NCBI GenBank assembly: GCA_900770215.1
Contig: CAAGJW010000014.1
Coordinates: 1 to 30,689, forward strand
Source: Bacteroidales bacterium
GTDB taxonomy: Bacteria > Bacteroidota > Bacteroidia > Bacteroidales > Muribaculaceae
Length of the DNA stretch: 30,689 nt
Direction of reading: 5' to 3'
A program made the translations under genes and the position numbers. Of the stretch, positions 6,042 to 14,344 are shown piece after piece (position 1 is the stretch's first letter; every line of letters begins with the position of its first letter). The notes under the pieces were generated by a model, which had not been told where the DNA came from, did not search any database, and saw only the letters and a program-made list of their open reading frames with translations.

Positions 6042-8801
6042 ATGAGAATCATACTCTTTTTTCTACTCACGCTGTTGCTGAGCGTGCCGGCCATGGCTGG
6101 CACCGGCCTGCAAGGCGTGGTGATTGACGCCAAGACCAGCCAGCCTGTGGCGGGTGCCACGGTGATGCTCGACGAGCAGGGCCTCACTGCCACCACCGGG
6201 CCTGGCGGCGACTTCCTGATCGAGGGCGCAGCGGCTGGCACCGACCGCCTGCTCATCATGAGCTACGGCTACAAGGACTATGCCCAAAATGTGGAGCTCA
6301 CGGCTGGAGTGATCGCCAACCTGGGCGTGATCAAGATCAACGACAACGCCTTTGTGAGCAGTGCTCAGCAGAGCATCAACGAGGCCAATCACGAGATCCA
6401 GCTCACCGAGTCGCAGCTCGAGGACGAGGAGGGCAACACCCAGGCCGTGGCCACCCTGACGGGTGCGACCGACAATCCCTTCTACCAGGCTGCAAGCTTC
6501 GGGTGGAGCATCATGCGCTTCCGCGTGCGCGGCTACAACTCGGAGTACACCACCACCTATATCAACGGGGTGAACTTCAACGACGCTGCCCGCGGCCGCT
6601 TCAACTACTCGATGCTGGGCGGCTTGAACCAGGCTTTCAAGCGCAAGTCGATAGGGCTGGGGCTTGAGGTGAACAACTATGCCTTCGGCGGCGTGGGCGG
6701 TGCCAACAACATCAATACCGTGGCCCGTGACTATGCCCCGGGCTTCCGCGGCAGCGTGGCCTATACCAACGGCAACTACCGCTGGCGCGGCATGGCCACC
6801 TACAGCACGGGCCTCATGCCCAGCGGCTGGGCGCTGACCCTGAGTGCCGTGGGCCGCTATGCCGACGAGGGCGTGATACCTGGCTCGTTCTACAAGAGCT
6901 GGGGCTACTTTCTCTCGGTGTCGAAAGACCTGAACCCGGACAACACGCTCTCGCTGGTGACCTTCGGGGCCCCCACGCGCCGCGCGAGCAACTCGGCCAC
7001 CTACAAGGAGGCCTATGAGCTGGCCGGCAGCAACCTCTACAACAGCAACTGGGGCTGGCAGCAGGGCGAGAAGCGCAACGCCCGCACTGTTGAGACCTTC
7101 GACCCCACGGTGATACTCAACTGGCTGTGGAAGCCCAAGATGGGCACCACGCTCAACACCGGCGTGGCGTTTCACAAGTCGTTCTACTCGTCGTCGGCCC
7201 TCAACTGGCACAATGCCGCCGACCCGCGTCCCGACTACTACCGCTACCTGCCCAGCTACTACACCGACCCGGCCACCCGCGAGCTCTACTACAACAACTG
7301 GACCATGGGCGGCGACACCTACCGGCAAATCAACTGGGACAAGCTGTACCAGACCAACTTCTTGAACAACACCATCGCCGACCAGACCGGCGTGGAGAAC
7401 GGCTCGACCTATATCATCGAGAAGCGACACAGCAACCAGGCCAGCTGGACGCTGAGTTCCAACCTCAACACGCGGCTGAGCGAGCAGCTCACCCTGCAGG
7501 CCGGCTACGATGCCAACTACACCCGCTCGAGCTACTACAAGACCATCGACGACCTGCTGGGTGGCCGCTACTGGCTCGACGTGGACAACTACTCGGAGCG
7601 CGACTTCCCCGGCGACCACAACACGCCGCAAAACGACCTGCGCAACCCCAACCGCAAGGTGGGCGTCGACGACCGCTTCGGCTATGACTACAACATCAAC
7701 CAGTGCTCGAGCAACCTGTGGGTGCAGAACGTGTGGAACTTTGCCCGCTGGGACGTGAGCTACAGCGCCACGGGCAGCTACACCACCTATCAGCGCGACG
7801 GCAACATGCAGAACGGCCGCGCCCCCGAGCACTCCTACGGCAAGGGCACTCGCCACAACTTCTGGAACTGGGGCGTGAAGGGCAGCATCGACTACAAGCT
7901 CGACGGCCACAACACCTTTATCGCCCATGCCTACTACGGCACCAAGGCCCCGCTCAGCTACAACGCCTATGTGAGCCCCCGCGTGAAAGACGACGCGATC
8001 GCCAACCTCAAGAGCGAGCGCATAGCCAGCGGCGATGTGGGCTACCTGTGGAACTTCCGCACACTGCGCGGCGTGGTCACCGCCTTCTACACCGACATGC
8101 AGAAGGGTACCGAGCGCACCGCCTTCTACGACGACCTCAACAGCACCTTCATGAACTATGCTCTCACCGATGTGCACAAGGTGTTTAAGGGCGTGGAGCT
8201 GGGACTGAGCTGGAAGATGACCGACCGCGTGACCCTGAATGCGGCCATGAACCTGGCCCGCTACCAGTACAAGAACCGCCCCACCGGCACCCGCAGCTTT
8301 GAAAACGGCTCTGAGGCCGATATCACCAAGACGGTGTACTTGAAAAACTTCTATGTGAGCGGCACACCGCAAGAGTGCTACTCCATAGGCTTCAACTATG
8401 CCGGACCGCACATGTGGTTCTTCGAGGTGAACGGCTCGTGGATGAACCGCAGCTATATCGAGCTCTCGCCGGTGCGCCACGAGAGCATCGACGACTTGTG
8501 GAAGATTGCCGACAGCGAGGAGGCACTGCAAAACAAGATCAACGAGATCACCCGGCAAGACAAGCTCAACGAGGCCCTCGTGATCAATATGAGCATTGGC
8601 AAGGTCATCTACCTGAGCCGCAGCAGCTCGCTCAACATCAACCTGAACCTCAACAACCTGCTCGACAACAAGAACATCCAGACGGGCGGCTACCAGCAGG
8701 GACGCTTCGACTACAAGAACTACGACATGTCGAAGTACCCCAACAAGTACTACTATGCCCAGGGCTTCAAGATGTACCTCAACCTGGGGGTGCGCTTCTG
8801 A
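6042..8801 (+). CDS. TonB-dependent outer-membrane receptor with carboxypeptidase-regulatory-like N-terminal domain
   Basis: The 919-residue protein starts with a Sec signal peptide (hydrophobic core about 3-15, likely cleavage after Ala19 in AMA-G). A CarboxypepD_reg-like beta-sandwich domain follows (about 22-100: LQGVVIDAKTSQPVAGATVM). The plug region (about 130-235) contains FRVRGYNSEYTTTYINGVNF. The rest is a beta-barrel rich in aromatic residues, ending in the typical terminal strand MYLNLGVRF. Such receptors import a bound ligand with energy from TonB-ExbBD. It lacks the usual SusC signature as far as I can see, so it is probably not a standard glycan transporter. The lipoprotein gene 81 bp downstream is its likely surface partner. 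Length is normal for the family. The ligand is not identifiable. Confidence 0.9.
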   Translation: MRIILFFLLTLLLSVPAMAGTGLQGVVIDAKTSQPVAGATVMLDEQGLTATTGPGGDFLIEGAAAGTDRLLIMSYGYKDYAQNVELTAGVIANLGVIKINDNAFVSSAQQSINEANHEIQLTESQLEDEEGNTQAVATLTGATDNPFYQAASFGWSIMRFRVRGYNSEYTTTYINGVNFNDAARGRFNYSMLGGLNQAFKRKSIGLGLEVNNYAFGGVGGANNINTVARDYAPGFRGSVAYTNGNYRWRGMATYSTGLMPSGWALTLSAVGRYADEGVIPGSFYKSWGYFLSVSKDLNPDNTLSLVTFGAPTRRASNSATYKEAYELAGSNLYNSNWGWQQGEKRNARTVETFDPTVILNWLWKPKMGTTLNTGVAFHKSFYSSSALNWHNAADPRPDYYRYLPSYYTDPATRELYYNNWTMGGDTYRQINWDKLYQTNFLNNTIADQTGVENGSTYIIEKRHSNQASWTLSSNLNTRLSEQLTLQAGYDANYTRSSYYKTIDDLLGGRYWLDVDNYSERDFPGDHNTPQNDLRNPNRKVGVDDRFGYDYNINQCSSNLWVQNVWNFARWDVSYSATGSYTTYQRDGNMQNGRAPEHSYGKGTRHNFWNWGVKGSIDYKLDGHNTFIAHAYYGTKAPLSYNAYVSPRVKDDAIANLKSERIASGDVGYLWNFRTLRGVVTAFYTDMQKGTERTAFYDDLNSTFMNYALTDVHKVFKGVELGLSWKMTDRVTLNAAMNLARYQYKNRPTGTRSFENGSEADITKTVYLKNFYVSGTPQECYSIGFNYAGPHMWFFEVNGSWMNRSYIELSPVRHESIDDLWKIADSEEALQNKINEITRQDKLNEALVINMSIGKVIYLSRSSSLNINLNLNNLLDNKNIQTGGYQQGRFDYKNYDMSKYPNKYYYAQGFKMYLNLGVRF

Positions 8802-8882
8802 CGCCGAGCGCGGCAGCAGCTCAATTTACTTGATACAACAACGACAATAAAAACAACAATAGATACATAGATACAACACATT

Positions 8883-11183
8883 ATGAGACGTTACTTTTTA
8901 TATCTCTCGATGATATTGCTGGCCACCGGCCTGCTGGCCAGCTGCAACGACGACTTCGACACCCCGCCCATGGTTGTGCCCACGGCCAAGGACAAGCCCA
9001 ACACGACCATTGCCGACTTCAAGGCCAAGTACTGGCAAGACGCGGTCAACTATATCGACACCGTGAAAGACGATATCGTGATACACGGCTATGTGACCAG
9101 CAGCGATGAGACGGGCAACATCTACAAGAGCCTCTACATCCAGGACGAGACGGGTGGCCTCACCATCAGCGTGAACCAGAACAGCCTCTACAACACCTAC
9201 CGTGTGGGCCAGGAAATCGTGATACCCATGAAGGGCGCCTGGATAGGCAAGTACAACGGCCAGCAGCAGCTGGGCTACCCGCAATACTACCAGCAGGGCG
9301 GCGTGTGGGAAGCCACCTTCCTGCCTCAGGCCACCTGGGAGGGCATGGCACAGCTCAACGGCCTGCCCAACCTGGCCAAGGTCGACACCATGACGGTGAA
9401 AATAAGCGACCTGAAGACCGACAAGGCCTCGCTGCTCAAGTACCAGGGCCGGCTGGTGAAATTGCAGAATGTGAAATTTGAGGCTGCCAACGGCGAGACC
9501 ACCTATGCCGAGTCCAGTGCCACTACCAATCGCAACCTGGTCGACGATCAGGGCAACACCATCGTGATGCGCAACAGCAACTATGCCACCTTCCGCAACG
9601 ACATCCTGCCCCTGGGCAGCGGCGACGTGGTGGGCCTGCTCTACTACTACAACACGCGCAACGGCAGCGCGGGCACCTGGCAGCTCTACGTGCGCAGCAC
9701 CAGCGACGTGATAGGCTTCTCGACCAGCACCAAGGGCCTCATGAAAGACCCCTACAGCGTTGCCGAGGCCATCTCGCCCCAAAACCAAGGCAAGAGCGGC
9801 TGGGTGAGCGGCTATGTGGTGGGCGCTGTAGCTCCCGAGGTGACCAGCGTGAAGAGCAACAGCGACATTGAGTGGAAGGCACCCACCACCCTCGACAACA
9901 CGCTCGTGATTGCCGACGACCCCAACTGCACCGATGCAAGCAAGTGCGTGGTGGTGTCGCTGCCGCAAGGCACCCCCTTCCGTGCTCAAGCCAACTTGAA
10001 GGACAACGAGGCCGTCTACAAGACCAAGATATGGGTGAAGGGCACCCTGGCGCCCTACATGAACATGGCTGGCATCACCGGCAACAGCGGTTCGACCGAG
10101 GAGTTCAGGCTCAGCGTGGTCACCGGCGGCGCGACCTCGCTCAACGAGGGCTTCGATGGCGGCAAGCTGCCCACGGGTTGGACTGTGGCCACCGTGAGCG
10201 GCGACAAGAACTGGTACTTCACCCAGTTCGACAACAACTACTATGCAGCCATGACGGGCTACAAGGGCACCAATCCGCCCTTTGAGTCGTGGCTCATCAC
10301 GCCGGCGCTCGACATCAAGAATGCCAAGAGCAAGGTGCTGAGCTTCCTCTCGCAGGTGAACGGCTATGGCAGCACCACCACACGCTTCCAGGTGTATGTG
10401 CTCAACAGCACCGACCCGGCCACAGCCACAGTCAAGCAAGAGCTCAACGCCAAGCTGGCCGTGGCGCCTGCCAGCGGCTATAGCGGCTTTGTAGAGAGCG
10501 GCGACGTCGACCTGAGCAAGTGGGCCGACGGCAGCTACTACATAGGCTTCCGCTTCTATGCTACCAAGGATGCCAACTATGCCACCTGGTGTGTCGACAA
10601 CGTGAAATTTGGCCAGGAGGGCAGCAAGCCGCAGCCCAGCGCCACCAGCGCCGACCTGAGCACGATGAACGGCGGCATGCCCACGGCAAGCTACGGCACC
10701 TATACCAGCGCGGCAGGCTGGGTGGCCACCAATGCCAGCGTGCTGCGCGGCGGTGCAGCCGACGCCAACCCCGTGTTCAAGTTTATAGGTTTTGCCACAG
10801 GCTCTACCACCGACTATGCCACGGCAGTCAACCTCAACGGCAAGACCACGGCAGTGGGCACGCTGGTGTCGCCCGTGTTGAAGGGCGGTTGCGCCACCCT
10901 GAGCTTCAACTACGGCTACGCCTATACCGAGAGCAAGGGCGTGTCGATGCGCGTCGACATCAAGCAGAACGGCACCGTTGTGAAATCGTTTACCGTGACC
11001 AAGGCCGATGCCGTGAAGTACACGGCCTACAGCTTCAGCGAGGCTGTGGGCGTGACGGGCGACTTCACCATCGAGTTTACCAACTTGTCGCCAAGCGGGC
11101 TCACGACCAACAAAGACCGCGTGGCCGTGTGGAACATCAACTGGACGCAGCCGGCATCGGCACCGCGCCATGTCCGCCGGTAG
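8883..11183 (+). CDS. DUF5689 surface lipoprotein with choice-of-anchor-J-like domains
   Basis: The 766-residue protein has a lipoprotein signal with the lipobox LLAS-Cys21; acidic residues right after Cys21 (NDDFD) fit surface export in Bacteroidota. A DUF5689 domain (about 40-280) follows, with the motif HGYVTSSDETGNIYKSLYIQD. An OB-like segment at about 285-420 (DPYSVAEAI...WVSGYVVG) resembles DUF6359. A choice-of-anchor-J-like jelly roll comes next (about 425-590: LNEGFDGGKLPTGW, then ESWLITPALD and CVDNVKFG). A second similar beta domain occupies about 595-755. No T9SS sorting tail is seen, and the protein ends in a short basic tail. It follows a TonB receptor on the same strand, so it is probably a ligand-binding or lid subunit of that receptor. 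In some Bacteroidota such pairs sit beside secreted nucleases, but none is present here. Confidence 0.85.
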   Translation: MRRYFLYLSMILLATGLLASCNDDFDTPPMVVPTAKDKPNTTIADFKAKYWQDAVNYIDTVKDDIVIHGYVTSSDETGNIYKSLYIQDETGGLTISVNQNSLYNTYRVGQEIVIPMKGAWIGKYNGQQQLGYPQYYQQGGVWEATFLPQATWEGMAQLNGLPNLAKVDTMTVKISDLKTDKASLLKYQGRLVKLQNVKFEAANGETTYAESSATTNRNLVDDQGNTIVMRNSNYATFRNDILPLGSGDVVGLLYYYNTRNGSAGTWQLYVRSTSDVIGFSTSTKGLMKDPYSVAEAISPQNQGKSGWVSGYVVGAVAPEVTSVKSNSDIEWKAPTTLDNTLVIADDPNCTDASKCVVVSLPQGTPFRAQANLKDNEAVYKTKIWVKGTLAPYMNMAGITGNSGSTEEFRLSVVTGGATSLNEGFDGGKLPTGWTVATVSGDKNWYFTQFDNNYYAAMTGYKGTNPPFESWLITPALDIKNAKSKVLSFLSQVNGYGSTTTRFQVYVLNSTDPATATVKQELNAKLAVAPASGYSGFVESGDVDLSKWADGSYYIGFRFYATKDANYATWCVDNVKFGQEGSKPQPSATSADLSTMNGGMPTASYGTYTSAAGWVATNASVLRGGAADANPVFKFIGFATGSTTDYATAVNLNGKTTAVGTLVSPVLKGGCATLSFNYGYAYTESKGVSMRVDIKQNGTVVKSFTVTKADAVKYTAYSFSEAVGVTGDFTIEFTNLSPSGLTTNKDRVAVWNINWTQPASAPRHVRR

Positions 11184-11213
11184 AAGAACCATAACGGCAT
11201 GTGACTAAAAACA

Positions 11214-11252
11214 AATGGGGCTGCCCGCCTGTTGTAGCGGTGCAGCCCCATT
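11214..11252. terminator. Bidirectional terminator hairpin between the DUF5689 gene and folA
   Basis: AATGGGGCTGC (11214-11224) pairs perfectly with GCAGCCCCATT (11242-11252), and CCGC/GCGG inside extends the stem. On the minus strand it is followed by TTTGTTTTTAG, a good U run for folA. On the plus strand ATTATTTC follows. It lies between two convergent genes and can serve both. Confidence 0.85.
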
Positions 11253-11287
11253 ATTATTTCTGTTGTTGCCGGTGGCGCGGGCGGCGG

Positions 11288-11785
11288 TTACTTGCGGTGA
11301 AGGGTGACGAAGGTGTAGGGGTAGGGGTTGCGCTCGTCGGCCTCGTGGTGCTCCTCGCTGGCAACGGCCCACTGGGCGGCGTCGAGGGGCGGGAAGAAGG
11401 TGTCGGCCTGGGCAAAGGTGGCCTCGATGCGCGTGAGGTGCAGGGTGCTCACCAGGCCAATGGTGGCGGCATAGATCGAGCCGCCGCCTATGATGAAGGC
11501 CTCGCCGGGCATCTCGACGAGCGCGATGGCCTCGTCTACGCTGTGGGCCACGGTCACGCCCTGGGGGCGGTAGTGGGCGCTACGGGTGATCACGATGTTT
11601 TGGCGGCCGGGCAGCGGTCCGCGGGGAAAGGATTCAAAGGTCTTGCGGCCCATGATGATGCTGTGGCCCGTGGTGATGGCCTTGAAGTGCTTGAGGTCGG
11701 CCGGCAGGTGGCACAGGAGTTGCCCGTTTTGCCCGATTGCACCGTGGGCGTCGATGGCTACGATAGCCGATAGTTTTGTGTCCAT
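11288..11785 (-). CDS. folA: Dihydrofolate reductase
   Basis: The enzyme reduces dihydrofolate to tetrahydrofolate with NADPH, recycling the dihydrofolate that ThyA produces. The 165-residue length is normal. Visible motifs are the N-terminal strand AIVAIDAHGAIG, the active-site segment LLCHLPADLKHFK with catalytic Asp30 (E. coli Asp27), the NADPH-binding IIMGRKTFES (43-52) and FIIGGGSIY (97-105). The position of E. coli Trp22 is Cys25 here; I believe this occurs in other Bacteroidales enzymes too. The gene follows thyA on the same strand with a 42-bp gap and no internal promoter, so the two are probably co-transcribed and end at the hairpin 36 bp downstream. Confidence 0.96.
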   Translation of the reverse strand: MDTKLSAIVAIDAHGAIGQNGQLLCHLPADLKHFKAITTGHSIIMGRKTFESFPRGPLPGRQNIVITRSAHYRPQGVTVAHSVDEAIALVEMPGEAFIIGGGSIYAATIGLVSTLHLTRIEATFAQADTFFPPLDAAQWAVASEEHHEADERNPYPYTFVTLHRK

Positions 11786-11827
11786 TTCATCGATGTTTTT
11801 GGTTGATTTTGCAGAAAGGGCTGTGCC

Positions 11828-12622
11828 TCACACCGAGACTTGCCCCTTGATGGCAGGGTAGGGGTCGTAGCCCTCGAGCGTGAAGTCGTCGTAGTTGAAG
11901 TCGAAGATGCTCTTCACGTCGGGGTTGATGTGCATCACAGGCAGCTTGCGCGGCGTGCGGCTCAACTGCTCGTGCACCTGGTCGAGGTGGTTGAGGTAGA
12001 TGTGGGCGTCGCCGAAGGTGTGGATGAAGTCGCCGGGCCGCTTGCCCGTGACCTGTGCCACCATCATGAGCAGGAGCGCATAGCTGGCGATGTTGAAGGG
12101 CACGCCCAGAAACAGGTCGGCACTGCGCTGGTAGAGTTGCAGGCTCAGGCGGTCGTCGACGCAGTAGAACTGAAACAGCGTGTGGCACGGGGGCAGGGCC
12201 ATGTCGGCCACTTCGGCCACATTCCAGGCGCTCACGATGAGGCGGCGCGAGTCGGGGTTGATCTTGATGGCCTCGACCACGTTGGCAATTTGGTCGATTG
12301 TGCCGCCGTGATAGTCGGGCCATGAGCGCCACTGGTGGCCGTAGACGGGACCCAGGTCGCCGTTCTCGTCGGCCCACTCGTTCCATATGCGCACGCCGTG
12401 CTCTTGCAGCCAGTGCACGTTGGTGTTGCCTTGCAAGAACCACAGCAGCTCGTAGATGATCGACTTGAGGTGCACCTTCTTGGTGGTGAGCAGCGGGAAG
12501 CCGTCGTCGAGGTTGCAGCGCAGCTGGTAGCCGAAGATGCTCTTGGTGCCAGTGCCGGTGCGGTCGTGCTTGAGGGTGCCCTCGTCGAGCACGTGCCGCA
12601 GTAGATCGAGATATTGTTTCAT
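11828..12622 (-). CDS. thyA: Thymidylate synthase (folate-dependent, ThyA type)
   Basis: ThyA methylates dUMP to dTMP using methylene-tetrahydrofolate and releases dihydrofolate for FolA. From the ATG at 12622 the protein has 264 residues, exactly the E. coli length. The catalytic cysteine is Cys146 in LPPCHTLFQFY. Other conserved parts are HDRTGTGT (19-26), QLYQRSADLFLGVPFNIASYALL and the C-terminal YDPYPAIKGQVSV. A longer frame from 12652 exists, but its start lies inside the predicted promoter -7 element (12650-12657), so it cannot be on the transcript; the 12622 start is also the normal N-terminus. The gene leads the thyA-folA unit and diverges from the division cluster. Confidence 0.96.
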   Translation of the reverse strand: MKQYLDLLRHVLDEGTLKHDRTGTGTKSIFGYQLRCNLDDGFPLLTTKKVHLKSIIYELLWFLQGNTNVHWLQEHGVRIWNEWADENGDLGPVYGHQWRSWPDYHGGTIDQIANVVEAIKINPDSRRLIVSAWNVAEVADMALPPCHTLFQFYCVDDRLSLQLYQRSADLFLGVPFNIASYALLLMMVAQVTGKRPGDFIHTFGDAHIYLNHLDQVHEQLSRTPRKLPVMHINPDVKSIFDFNYDDFTLEGYDPYPAIKGQVSV

Positions 12623-12649
12623 TTTGTAGTGCGAGATTGAGTTGATGGG

Positions 12650-12681
12650 CAAAAGTACTGAAATTTCCCTTCAGGAGCAAA
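12650..12681 (-). promoter_or_regulatory. Promoter for thyA-folA
   Basis: On the minus strand TTTG (12681-12678) is followed after exactly 20 bp by TACTTTTG (12657-12650), a full consensus match. Transcription would start near 12643, giving a leader of about 20 nt before the thyA ATG at 12622. This decides the thyA start. Confidence 0.75.
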
Positions 12682-12841
12682 TCGCCACAGCGGGCGAGCT
12701 GGGGGCGGCTCCCGCGGGCGGGTTTACAAGTGCAAAAAGATTTGGTTTTTTAAATTGTGCTGCAATGTGCGGTTTTACCGCTGTTTCTGATTGGTTGTTA
12801 ATAACTTTTTCTCGGGGTCGGGAATTTTAATGAGTTTGAAA

Positions 12842-12873
12842 TTGTAAATTTTGGAGAAATATAAGTACCTTTA
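12842..12873 (+). promoter_or_regulatory. Possible promoter of the division and cell-wall cluster
   Basis: TTG at 12842-12844 lies 21 bp before TACCTTTA at 12866-12873, one base off TAnnTTTG. Other T-rich candidates exist nearby (for example TAACTTTT at 12802-12809), so the exact start is uncertain. The 330-bp gap between the divergent thyA and rsmH starts (12623-12952) holds no gene; no mraZ or TGGGN-type MraZ-box array is seen in it. Confidence 0.4.
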
Positions 12874-12952
12874 CAACCGATTTAGCACGCGCACGCGAGG
12901 CATGTATCTAAAAAAAAGCAACGCAATAGATTATATCTTTTTTGAGCAGGCG

Positions 12953-13900
12953 ATGGCAACACAGCACATAGACGACGACCAGCAACAAGTATATCACATC
13001 CCGGCATTGTTGCAAGAGTGCATGACAGGGCTCGACATCAAGCCCGATGGCACCTATGTGGACGTGACCTTCGGCGGTGGCGGCCACAGCCGCGAGCTGC
13101 TGTCGCGCCTGGGGCCCAAGGGCCGCCTCTACGGCATGGACCAGGACATGGACGCCTATGGCAACCGCATCGCCGACAGCCGGTTTACATTTGTACACGG
13201 CAACTTTGCCTTCTTGAAAAATTTCATGCGCTACTACGGGGTCGACAGTGTCGACGGCATCCTGGCCGACCTGGGGGTGTCGTTTCACCACTTCGACGAC
13301 AAGGACCGCGGCTTCTCGTTTCGCTTCGACGGCCGCCTCGACATGCGCATGAACCGCGATGCCGCTCACGATGCTGCCTGGGTGGTGGCCAACTACGACG
13401 AGCAGCGGCTGGCAAGCGTGCTCTACCTCTACGGCGAGCTCAGGCAGAGCCGGCGCATGGCCAGCGCCATTGTCAAGGCACGGGCCAGCCAGCCCATTGC
13501 CACCACCGAGCAGTTGGCCGCCTTGCTCAGACCCTACTTGAAGCCCAGTGCCGAGAAGAAGGAGATGGCCCAGGTGTTTCAGGCCTTGCGCATCGAGGTG
13601 AATCACGAGATCGACGCGCTCAAGCGGCTGCTCGAGCAGTCGCTCGATGTGCTCAAGCCTGGTGGGCGGCTGGCGGTAATCACCTATCACTCGCTCGAAG
13701 ACCGCCTGGTGAAGAACTACATGCGCACCGGCAACATCGAGGGCAAGGTCGACAAGGACTTCTACGGCCGCGTGAGCACCCCGTGGCAGCTCGTCAACAA
13801 CAAGGTGATCGTGCCCAGCGCCCAGGAGGTGGAGCGCAACCCGCGCTCGCGCAGCGCTAAGCTGCGTGTTGCCTGCAAGCGGGCCGTGGCAGGTGATTGA
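12953..13900 (+). CDS. rsmH: 16S rRNA (cytosine-1402-N4)-methyltransferase
   Basis: RsmH (MraW) methylates N4 of C1402 in the ribosomal P site using S-adenosylmethionine. The SAM-binding loop is FGGGGHS (40-46). Other family motifs visible are GILADLGVSFHHFD, RGFSFRFDGRLDMRM and ITYHSLEDRLVK. I chose the ATG at 12953: the protein then begins MATQHIDDD, shortly before the family start region YHIPALLQE, and has 315 residues. The frame stays open upstream to a TTG at 12851, and an ATG at 12902 is also in frame, but those add residues that no family member needs. It is the first gene of the dcw cluster here, with 45 bp to the ftsL-like gene. Confidence 0.95.
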   Translation: MATQHIDDDQQQVYHIPALLQECMTGLDIKPDGTYVDVTFGGGGHSRELLSRLGPKGRLYGMDQDMDAYGNRIADSRFTFVHGNFAFLKNFMRYYGVDSVDGILADLGVSFHHFDDKDRGFSFRFDGRLDMRMNRDAAHDAAWVVANYDEQRLASVLYLYGELRQSRRMASAIVKARASQPIATTEQLAALLRPYLKPSAEKKEMAQVFQALRIEVNHEIDALKRLLEQSLDVLKPGGRLAVITYHSLEDRLVKNYMRTGNIEGKVDKDFYGRVSTPWQLVNNKVIVPSAQEVERNPRSRSAKLRVACKRAVAGD

Positions 13901-13945
13901 GAATTTTAACAAAAAGGGAGGAGGAAAAATACAACTCACACAGAG

Positions 13946-14344
13946 ATGGCAAAGAGCAGCGACAATAAAAACAGCAGCAAGAAGAAACCGAAGAACGGCA
14001 GCGACAACGTGGCCTTCGGGGTCAACACCACCGAGCTGGCCGGCAAGATGATACAGGGCCGCAGCTTTCTCACGTTCGGCTTCTTCAAGCGCAACATGGT
14101 GTATGTGATAGCCATCACGGTGATGCTTCTCATGTACATCAGCAACAAGTACACGTGCCAAAACAGCCTCTCGCAGGTGATGAAGCTCACCGATGAGCTC
14201 AACAACGCCAAGACCGACTGTGTGAACGCCAGTGCACAATACAACTCGATGATACGCGAGAGCCAGATGACCGCCTATATCGACTCGATGCACATCGACC
14301 TCACCTCGCCCGACCAGCCACCCTATAGCTTAACCGAAAAATGA
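13946..14344 (+). CDS. FtsL-like cell division protein
   Basis: The 132-residue protein has the FtsL layout: a basic, Ser/Lys-rich cytoplasmic N-terminus (1-50), one membrane helix (about 51-66, MVYVIAITVMLLMYIS), then a short periplasmic part with coiled-coil character (about 72-105). Primary sequence similarity to proteobacterial FtsL is low, as usual for this protein. Its position between rsmH and ftsI is the standard ftsL place. Its stop overlaps the ftsI start by 4 bp (ATGA), indicating coupled translation. FtsL normally works with FtsB/FtsQ to activate FtsW-FtsI at the septum. The N-terminal tail is longer than in E. coli. Confidence 0.85.
   Translation: MAKSSDNKNSSKKKPKNGSDNVAFGVNTTELAGKMIQGRSFLTFGFFKRNMVYVIAITVMLLMYISNKYTCQNSLSQVMKLTDELNNAKTDCVNASAQYNSMIRESQMTAYIDSMHIDLTSPDQPPYSLTEK

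Noticed and set aside
6063..8558. 831-codon open frame on the minus strand opposite the TonB receptor gene
   Set aside because: It mirrors the codon bias of the real gene; the product is a low-complexity Val/Ala/His/Gly-rich sequence without domains. Similar mirror frames lie opposite the DUF5689, ftsI, murE, murC and serS genes and were left out for the same reason.
12851..12952. N-terminal extension of RsmH from a TTG at 12851 or an ATG at 12902
   Set aside because: The TTG start lies upstream of or within the likely promoter, and the added residues have no counterpart in the family. The ATG at 12953 gives a normal N-terminus.
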